Source: Pycnococcus provasolii (taxonomy: Eukaryota; Chlorophyta; Pseudoscourfieldiophyceae; Pseudoscourfieldiales; Pycnococcaceae). From it: a stretch of DNA of 64,000 bases. Within the stretch, counting starts at the first letter, position 1. Each line of letters opens with the position of its first letter. A program made the position numbers and the translations under genes. The stretch covers positions 62,001-126,000 of the forward strand of contig OW568881.1 in assembly GCA_938743325.2 (NCBI GenBank), in the 5' to 3' direction. This document shows, in pieces, positions 57,977 to 64,000 of this stretch. The notes below the pieces were generated by a model. It had not been told where the DNA came from. It searched no databases and saw only the letters and a list, made by a program, of their open reading frames with translations.

Positions 57977-58013
57977 TTTGTAAAGTGCATTGTATTGTAT
58001 TACACAAAAAAAG

Positions 58014-59894
58014 TTACAGGTCTTCACCGTCCTCGTCGCTGCTCGACTCGTCGTCCTCGTCGTCGCTGTCTTGCCTTCTCTTCCGAATTGGTTCTCCAAC
58101 CGCATTCGGGTGTAACGAGCGAAATTCATCACTTTCGGTATTTATGGCATAGTCTTCATTTGTAAACATGTCGCGGAATCGTTCGTCGTCGAGCACGGCC
58201 TTTGCAGCCTCCGCGGCCACTCGCATCTTGCGAGCTTTCTTTCGGGTAATGCCATCTTCGTCGTCGCCGCCATCCTTCGCTGCAGCGCCATCCTCTGCGA
58301 CGGTGAGCAAGCGCTTTGCAAGGTCTGCATTTACCTTGGGCGCCGTGCCGCCTAGGCTTGCCTTGAGGCGCTGCCTCATCGCTGCCTTGGGCACGATTCG
58401 GCTCTGTCTCTCTTTCTCCACCTGCAACTCCACCTGCCGCTGAATGTACTTCTCGCGCATAAACGGGTCAGTAGCCTCCAGTGCCTTGCGATGCAGCCTT
58501 GCGTCCATCAGATAGCCGTGCAGGTGAGCACGGAGCGCGCTTGTTCCCACGAGGTGATTCAGCCCTAACATTGTCACATCGCTCGACGTCACGAATCGGA
58601 AGTCGTCGTACAGCACTGGCGCATCCGTCTCCTCGAGCTCCTCTGTGAGCCCCTCAAGGAATCGGCACCACCGTGGCGCCGGGCCTAGGCTTGGAACGAA
58701 GAATGTGCCGGTCGTGCTCGCATCGAGGGCAGCGAAGATGAGTCCAGATCCTGGCCAAACGCAAGTCGTGTTGATGTGCGCTGGCGCGGACGCCGTCGAG
58801 GAACCCGACGCCGCCGACGCGCCGCTTCCCACGCCTCGACCCGCCTCGATCGTCGTGTAATTACGACCGTCGACGGCACTCCACAGCCGCACCGCGCGCG
58901 TGTCCGAGGAAACGACGAGTTTCCCGAACGATCCATCTGATGCAGCCGCGGCGCCGAGATGAGGTTCGTGGAAGCGGATCGCGGTGATTGGCTGGCCAAA
59001 CATATGGTCCTTAACGTGCAGCGGAGCCTTGCGACGCAGGTCGTACAGGAGGACGTGGCCACTCTGCGTTCCCACCGCACAGCTCGTCGCGTCGTCGAAG
59101 CGCACGCGCGTGACCGCCTCGGGCATGACGCCCCCTCGCGCCTGAACGTCGTTCGTTCCCAGGAGAGCCGCACGAACCGTGGGTGCGACGTCGAGCGCGG
59201 CGGGACCTGCGCTTCCCCCCGGCGGTGTACGCGGGTCGAAGATGTCGACGAGTCCGTCGTCGCGGCCGGCGGCGAGGAGTCCGTGCTGCTTGCTGATTCC
59301 GAGGCACGCCCCTCCACCGTCCGCGTCGCGCATCGCGTTGAGCGGCCTCGGCTCGACGAATCTCCCCTCCTCGAGGTTTAGCGCGTGCAGGCTGTTGGTC
59401 GGTCCGACGAACCACATCGTGGCGTCGAACGGGTCGTACGCCATATCGCGTGCCGCCATCGCGAGGCGCGTGCTAAAGTGCTGCCCATATTTTGCGTGCA
59501 GTGCGAGCGTTCGGTCGACCATGAGCACGGCAAATTTCGCGTAGTCTGACGAGAGGCACTGCATTTGCACGGCGTCGGCGTTGAGGTGTCGGGACCACTT
59601 CATGGACAGCTCTCCGAGCTCGAAGCATCGTATTTGCGGCTTGTGGGTTCCCGCCGCGAGCAAGAATGCGCCGTCGGGCGTAAGTTTCAGCAGCGAGCAC
59701 GACGACGGGAACCCGAGGTCTTGTATGAGCTCGACGCGGTTGGCGTAGTCGGCGTGTCTTCGGCTGAGCGCGCGTTTGGTTTTGAGTTGTTTTTCGCGGA
59801 GCCACTCCGGGAGCGACTTGGCAGCGGCGACGCTGTAGACGCGCACGCCGTTGTCAGCCGTTGTGACGCGCACGCCTGACGAGCTGGTTGCCAT
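58014..59894 (-). CDS. NOL10: Nucleolar protein 10 (NOL10 / yeast Enp2), ribosome biogenesis
   Basis: 626 residues from the ATG at 59894. The frame to 60086 also has an ATG but its extension is encoded by telomere-like repeats and is rejected. The NOL10 N-terminal hallmark is present: NGVRVYSVAAAKSLPEWL, then RRHADYANRVELIQDLGFPS, with WD-type strands ILAAG..KPQIRCFELGEL and ARYGQHF-like segments. The central region has FDPRTP and the C-terminus HAMRERLKAS-type NUC153 sequences, including PFMREKYIQRQVELQVEKE. NOL10/Enp2 is part of the small-subunit processome and needed for 18S rRNA maturation. An acidic tail (SDDEDDESSSDEDGEDL) is also typical. It is convergent with the LRR-deaminase gene with only 37 bp between stops, and its own strand has a TGTAA about 10 bp past the stop. 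Confidence 0.93.
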   Translation of the reverse strand: MATSSSGVRVTTADNGVRVYSVAAAKSLPEWLREKQLKTKRALSRRHADYANRVELIQDLGFPSSCSLLKLTPDGAFLLAAGTHKPQIRCFELGELSMKWSRHLNADAVQMQCLSSDYAKFAVLMVDRTLALHAKYGQHFSTRLAMAARDMAYDPFDATMWFVGPTNSLHALNLEEGRFVEPRPLNAMRDADGGGACLGISKQHGLLAAGRDDGLVDIFDPRTPPGGSAGPAALDVAPTVRAALLGTNDVQARGGVMPEAVTRVRFDDATSCAVGTQSGHVLLYDLRRKAPLHVKDHMFGQPITAIRFHEPHLGAAAASDGSFGKLVVSSDTRAVRLWSAVDGRNYTTIEAGRGVGSGASAASGSSTASAPAHINTTCVWPGSGLIFAALDASTTGTFFVPSLGPAPRWCRFLEGLTEELEETDAPVLYDDFRFVTSSDVTMLGLNHLVGTSALRAHLHGYLMDARLHRKALEATDPFMREKYIQRQVELQVEKERQSRIVPKAAMRQRLKASLGGTAPKVNADLAKRLLTVAEDGAAAKDGGDDEDGITRKKARKMRVAAEAAKAVLDDERFRDMFTNEDYAINTESDEFRSLHPNAVGEPIRKRRQDSDDEDDESSSDEDGEDL

Positions 59895-60137
59895 CAGTCC
59901 AATCAAATCAGAACAATTATGAGGAAGAATCCAAACCAAACCAAAAAGGAAAAGAAAGGTGGCGGCGGCTGCTAACCCTAGTTCTAACCCTAACCCTAAT
60001 CTCAATGTATTCATAAACCCTAATCGAAGAATACCATGCGTCTCACAGGTCTCACAGAAAGAGGTCTCGTTGTTGTCCCTTGACATGTTGTTTTCCGTCT
60101 GATCTGATCTTGGCAGCCAGTTAACTTTCTCGATGCG
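59895..60137. promoter_or_regulatory. Divergent NOL10/P450 promoter with CCCTAA repeats
   Basis: 243 bp. Telomere-like 'aaccctagttctaaccctaa'-type units occur at about 59972-60000 and 'aaaccctaat' at about 60014-60023. They lie 80-130 bp upstream of NOL10 and 115-165 bp upstream of the P450. The position and short length match plant telo-box promoter elements. Confidence 0.75.
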
Positions 60138-61826
60138 ATGACGTGTCCCTTCTCCTCCTCCTCATGTGTCTCTCACATGCAAGCCATGGCCATGGCTCCC
60201 ACTCGTCCTCGCTCCAGTCGTCGCAATCAAGGCGTGATGGAACCCTTGGTGTCCTCTCAGGGGCGTTCTCCTCATTCTCGTGGACTTAGTCATCGTCGGT
60301 CGCCTTCTTTTTTAAGCGCGTCGCAACGACGCGATGACCTGTTGGGGGCAATCTACCGGCAAACGGCCGAGGTGGCAAGGCGCGAGGCGACGGCGATCGC
60401 CGAGTCGTTCCAGCCCGTTATCACAGAGGCGGAGGACGTCGCGGCAGGCAACCCTGCGTTCGGGTTCGACGGCGCGCCAAACTTCCCGCCCATGGCACCC
60501 GGCTCGGAGTTCGGCGTGGGGCACGCAGCGCGCTTCGCCAACGAACCGCTCCAGCTCCTCGACGATGCGGCGGCGACGCGCACGCCTGTCGTCGGAATGC
60601 GCTTCCGCAATCGAAGGGCCGTCCTCTTAAATGACGCCGAACTCGCCAACGGGCTGTTTGCGGATACAGACGTGTTCGCGCGCGGCGCCGCTGGAGGCGG
60701 AGGCACCGCGCGGCGGAGCTTCGTCGGCAGCGGCCTAATTGCGAGTGAGGGGGAGCTCTGGCGTCGACAAAGAAGGACGATGAATCCAAGTTTCACCATG
60801 GAGGCTGTCCAACGGTACGCGCCGGATTTTGTCGAGTGCGCGGAACGGAGTCTCGCGTCCAGCGCATGGCGCTTCGACGGTGGCTCCACCGACGTGCACG
60901 AGGCGTGCATGGCGCTCACCATGGACGTAGCTTGTACGACGCTATTCTCTGCGGACGTGCAAGGCGAGCAGGAGGAATTGGGCGCGGCCATTGGAGACGT
61001 GTTTGGTGCCGCCGCGGATTCCACTCGGCGCACGCTCTTCTTTCTCCCGCAGTGGGTCACCCTACCCTCCGAGGCTGCGTACGACCGCGCTTACGACCTC
61101 CTTGCGTCTTACCTCGACGCACTTGTTGCCAAACGGCGCGGCGAGGAGCTCGGAGAGGCACCTGACCTTCTCGGGGTGCTTCTTGCATCACGAGACGCGG
61201 AGACGGGCGAGCCAATGCCAGCAAGCCTTCTCCGCGACGAGATGATGACATTATTCGTCGCTGGGCACGAGACCACTGCTCTCACGCTGACTTGGTCTCT
61301 GTGCCTCCTCGCAAAGCACCCGGATGCTTTAGCAGCCGCACTTGAGGAGGTGGATGCCATTGCGGGCCCAGCAACCGCGGGAGATGCGACGAACCTAAGA
61401 TTCTTGCGCAACGTCGTGCTCGAAAGCCTCCGCCTTTACCCTCCCGCATTTCTCAACTTCCGCTCGCTGCGCCGCGATGCAGTCATCGCTGGATGGGAGC
61501 TTCCCGAGCGCACGTTTGTCATGGTTTCTCCATATCTGCTCCACCGCGATCCCGCGGTGTGGGGTGCTGGTGCCGACGAATTCCGACCGGAGCGATGGGA
61601 GACCATAAAGCCGAGCGGCCCGAAGCCGGGTGCGTTCGTTCCTTTCGGAGGTGGCGAGCGCACGTGCATCGGCAGCGCATTTGCGGTGCTTGAGTCTCAG
61701 CTGGTGCTGGCAACAATTCTCAAGAAGTGCCGTCCTGATCCGATTGCGACGATGCCTGCCGCGAAGCCCGCCGTGACGCTTCGGCCTGCGGAGAATGCGG
61801 CGCGCTTGGTCTTCACAAGGCGTTAG
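60138..61826 (+). CDS. Cytochrome P450
   Basis: 562 residues from the ATG at 60138, with alternative downstream Met residues at the start of a basic, Ser/Arg-rich N-terminus. No clear membrane anchor is seen, and the leader could be an organelle transit peptide. P450 hallmarks are complete: I-helix FVAGHETTALTLTW (A/G-G-x-E/D-T), K-helix ESLRLYPPAF (ExxR), the FRPERW meander and the heme loop FVPFGGGERTCIGSAF, with the thiolate cysteine at about residue 510. The C-helix WRRQRRTMNPSF segment is also normal. The length (~500 core residues) fits a class II enzyme. The family seems closest to the CYP97/CYP4-like 'AGHETT' group that includes plastid carotene hydroxylases, but this assignment is tentative and no substrate is proposed. 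Confidence 0.9.
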   Translation: MTCPFSSSSCVSHMQAMAMAPTRPRSSRRNQGVMEPLVSSQGRSPHSRGLSHRRSPSFLSASQRRDDLLGAIYRQTAEVARREATAIAESFQPVITEAEDVAAGNPAFGFDGAPNFPPMAPGSEFGVGHAARFANEPLQLLDDAAATRTPVVGMRFRNRRAVLLNDAELANGLFADTDVFARGAAGGGGTARRSFVGSGLIASEGELWRRQRRTMNPSFTMEAVQRYAPDFVECAERSLASSAWRFDGGSTDVHEACMALTMDVACTTLFSADVQGEQEELGAAIGDVFGAAADSTRRTLFFLPQWVTLPSEAAYDRAYDLLASYLDALVAKRRGEELGEAPDLLGVLLASRDAETGEPMPASLLRDEMMTLFVAGHETTALTLTWSLCLLAKHPDALAAALEEVDAIAGPATAGDATNLRFLRNVVLESLRLYPPAFLNFRSLRRDAVIAGWELPERTFVMVSPYLLHRDPAVWGAGADEFRPERWETIKPSGPKPGAFVPFGGGERTCIGSAFAVLESQLVLATILKKCRPDPIATMPAAKPAVTLRPAENAARLVFTRR

Positions 61827-62825
61827 TAGTTTACGTTCCTTGTTACATTCTCTCCATTCTTTTCGTAGTTCGTATTAATACATACATGAATGTGTCGGGT
61901 TGCGAGGCCGTGGGTGCAGGAGGGCGTTGGGGTTTTGAAGATGAAGGTTCAGGGTGGCATCGTGCGGTCACTGGTGTGACCTGACAAATGGTCCGTCGTG
62001 ATCATCTATGTAACTGATCAAAATCATGACATGAGTGTTGCAGGCTCCTAGGAGAAATATGGAAAAGCAAGAAGACGGATATCACGTCGGTAATTCCTGG
62101 TCGGTGATCGTGGTCGGTGATCTCTTCTGGTCGGTGATCGTGGTCGGTGATTGGCGAGTGGTGATCGTGATCGTGGTCGGGACCGGGACACCTGACCGGG
62201 ACGACGAGGGGGAAGGAAATCATCAAGGTCTGCAGACCTGGTACATATGCAGACTAAGGAGTGGTAATAAAGTTGACATAAGTTGATCGGTAAGTCTGTC
62301 AACCTCGCGAGTCACCTGCGAGTCACTGGTCAATCCCGTTCGTTGTGCGCACTGGGAAGAATAAGCTCACTACGTTGGTACAGGTAGGGCCCAAGAGGGC
62401 CCTCCCTTCCCACCTAGCCTTCCTAGGCAGCCCCAATCCTAGCCCTAACCCTAACGACCTTAGAACGGGACCTCCCGTTATTCCGTGTGACTAGGAGTGG
62501 TTGTGACGCGGTGAGGTGGGGTGCGAGGCAACACCATTAGCTGTCATGCGAACCAGGCCTCTTGAGCAACCACTTACAGTACAGTATGTTGCTCGGCTGA
62601 TCCACATGGTCTTTCAGGGTTATCAAACTGGGGATCAACAGGTACCCTAAGTACGAAGTGCTTAGGGGCGCGCCCTTCCCCCTTCCAGCCAAGCCTTTCC
62701 CTCCACGCCTTGCAAGAAGAAGAAGAAGAGCATCGTCATCCAGCCCGTCATCACAACACACCACACCGCACCGCACCGCCGGCCTTAAGCTCAGTCGGTC
62801 GGCCGCATATACCTATACGGATAAC
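61827..62825. other. Intergenic region between P450 and the last gene
   Basis: About 1 kb. It contains a minisatellite at 62099-62181 (two copies of a 30-bp unit based on 'ggtcggtgatcgt' plus partial units), a TACAGTAC at 62575-62582, and a telomere-like 'agccctaaccctaacg' at about 62441-62456. No gene is supported. Low-complexity frames here were not accepted. Confidence 0.6.
62099..62181. repeat. Minisatellite with 'ggtcggtgatcgt' units
   Basis: About four 'ggtcggtgat' units in a higher-order 30-bp pattern (with a 'ctcttct' spacer), then diverged 'gtggtgatcgtgatcgtggt'. No coding meaning. Confidence 0.85.
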
Positions 62826-64000
62826 ATGGGGTGTGCGGCGTCCGTGCCTGCGCCTGGTGGTGGTGGTGCAGACACTCCGCTGGGGTCCTGTGGTTTCCTC
62901 AACACGCCGCTTCTTCCTCAGCGGCAGGTTTCCTCCACCTCTGGTAGTGCTGCTAACGGACATAGTAACTCGCTTGCCGCCGCCGGGGGCCCGGGGTTGA
63001 ATGCACAAAACCTCGACGCTCACGGAGCGCCTAAGGACGGAATGCACTCACACTCGCACCAGCTGAAAGGGGACCACTCTTACGCACCTCCAAGCGACGA
63101 CAGGTTCAAGACCTCCACGACGACAGGTTCCTCGGCCGCACAAACTTCTAGCTCAGAAGAGGATGTCAACGCGCGGCGCGTGCAGACGCGAAGAGGGTCG
63201 AGAACGGCGTCGGACATGTTCGACGGCGCGTCAGCCGCCGCGCTCGGCGCGCGCGAAAGGCGAGGGTCCTGGTCGACCGCGCCACACGAAGCGGTGGACC
63301 TGAGAGAAGCGTGCGTGAGGGCTCTCGCAAGCTTTCCCACAAAACTCATAGGAAGAGGGGACGCGCACGCCGTCGCACTCACGCTCAGCGACGCGGTGAC
63401 GAGCGCGGCGATGCAGTGCCCGCCGCTGCTTGCCGAAGCTCTTCTCAACTGCTCGCCAAAGGTGGCGGCCACAATAGGCGCCGTGCAGCAGGTGCGTGCT
63501 TACGAAATGTCCGTCGTGCAGCTCGCGCGTGTCACCTTTTCCGTCGCAAGAGCACTCCTCAGCCTGATTGCCAAGGGTGCAGACAAGCTGTACACGGACG
63601 CTGTGCTGCTTGGCAGGGTGATTGATCAGGCGAACAATCTGCGCACCGCGCTCACCGGCGCCGTGCGCTGCGTGGACGACTTCACCGCCTCGGGAACGGA
63701 CCTGCTGAAGCGTGTTCTTGCGGAGAACGAGCGCAGCGCCTTTGCGAAGACCGACCGACTGCTACGCGACCCACTCAAGCAGATTGCATTCTTGGTGGGG
63801 AAGGAAGAGGAGTACGTCGAGCCGAGCAACTATGCTGAGAACGTGATCACGATGGACGAACTTCAGCAGATGGGTGGCGTCACTCTTGACACGCTCAAGG
63901 AGCGCATACAAAGTGTTCATCACAGCAACAGCGCGCCGTCGAGGATCCTAGAGCTTTCCCCGAATACGTCTACGAGCACTCGCAGCTTGAACAGCCAGGA
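62826..64000 (+). CDS. N-myristoylated protein of unknown function (runs off right edge)
   Basis: I read 391 codons from the ATG at 62826 to the window end with no stop. The N-terminus MGCAASVPAP fits a consensus for N-myristoylation at Gly2 with a neighbouring Cys3 for palmitoylation, so membrane attachment is likely. Residues ~10-110 are Ser/Gly/Ala/His-rich and probably disordered, with a VNARRVQTRRGSRTASD basic patch (phosphorylation-like RRGS). From ~residue 150 a helical, better-conserved-looking region begins (VDLREACVRALASFPTKLIG, TLSDAVTSAAMQCPPLLAEA, VVQLARVTFSVARALLSLIA, VIDQANNLRTALTGAVRCVD). This is an all-helical pattern like an adaptor or armadillo-like array. No family was recognised. 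The C-terminal part and any catalytic domain lie outside the window. Confidence 0.7.
   Translation, partial: MGCAASVPAPGGGGADTPLGSCGFLNTPLLPQRQVSSTSGSAANGHSNSLAAAGGPGLNAQNLDAHGAPKDGMHSHSHQLKGDHSYAPPSDDRFKTSTTTGSSAAQTSSSEEDVNARRVQTRRGSRTASDMFDGASAAALGARERRGSWSTAPHEAVDLREACVRALASFPTKLIGRGDAHAVALTLSDAVTSAAMQCPPLLAEALLNCSPKVAATIGAVQQVRAYEMSVVQLARVTFSVARALLSLIAKGADKLYTDAVLLGRVIDQANNLRTALTGAVRCVDDFTASGTDLLKRVLAENERSAFAKTDRLLRDPLKQIAFLVGKEEEYVEPSNYAENVITMDELQQMGGVTLDTLKERIQSVHHSNSAPSRILELSPNTSTSTRSLNSQ

Noticed and set aside
59895-60086. N-terminal extension of NOL10 with an apparent transmembrane helix
   Set aside because: The extension from the ATG at 60086 is encoded by the CCCTAA repeats and leader. 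The conserved NOL10 N-terminus starts at 59894, so the helix is an artefact.

Overview
The window looks like nuclear DNA of a small, gene-dense, intron-poor green alga that builds cilia, most likely a prasinophyte-type chlorophyte. No genus can be fixed from sequence alone. The main evidence is a phototropin with two LOV domains and an AGC kinase, 7-hydroxymethyl-chlorophyll a reductase, a plant-type AMPK beta-gamma subunit, two ciliary genes (IFT46 and a DRC10/IQCD-like protein), long single-exon reading frames, and TGTAA motifs just past many stop codons, the usual green-algal poly(A) signal. Protein starts given here are the first plausible ATG. Several frames stay open further upstream only through non-ATG codons or promoter sequence.

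Layout. 0-22 kb: ordinary housekeeping genes on both strands. These are a partial methylcrotonoyl-CoA carboxylase beta subunit (left edge), DRC10-like protein, a GT61 glycosyltransferase, a coiled-coil protein, an FG-GAP secreted protein, a polytopic membrane protein, a PWWP protein, a Ser-rich protein, a plastid PDZ-like protein, the eRF1 methyltransferase N6AMT1, a WD40 protein, the GPI mannosyltransferase PIGB and a BLOC1S1-like subunit. 22.2-31.2 kb: a rearranged accessory region. It has a 710-bp direct repeat around a retroelement fossil and a third copy of a 363-bp unit. It then has the chlorophyll-cycle gene HCAR paired with a YghU-type glutathione transferase, an inverted copy of their shared promoter, an HNH-nuclease fragment, and a near-identical second copy of the transferase plus its ankyrin-like neighbour. 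31.5-64 kb: housekeeping again. These are SNF4 (AMPK beta-gamma), TAM41, a secreted and probably GPI-anchored protein, an EF-hand plus cyclic-nucleotide-binding protein, the very large DNA polymerase epsilon catalytic subunit, IFT46, phototropin, an EF-hand protein, an LRR protein fused to an ADAT1-type tRNA adenosine deaminase, the ribosome-biogenesis protein NOL10, a cytochrome P450 and a partial N-myristoylated protein.

Themes. Many genes are divergent pairs. Five intergenic promoters carry telomere-like TTAGGG/CCCTAA runs. Three of them lie beside translation or ribosome genes (N6AMT1, the ADAT1 fusion, NOL10), like plant telo-boxes. An 8-mer, TACAGTAC, recurs in intergenic DNA. The most interesting items are the HCAR-GST promoter-inversion duplication, the LRR-ADAT1 fusion, the telo-box pattern, and a Pol epsilon that appears to have lost the cysteines of its second C-terminal metal site. 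I saw no rRNA, convincing tRNA or CRISPR array.
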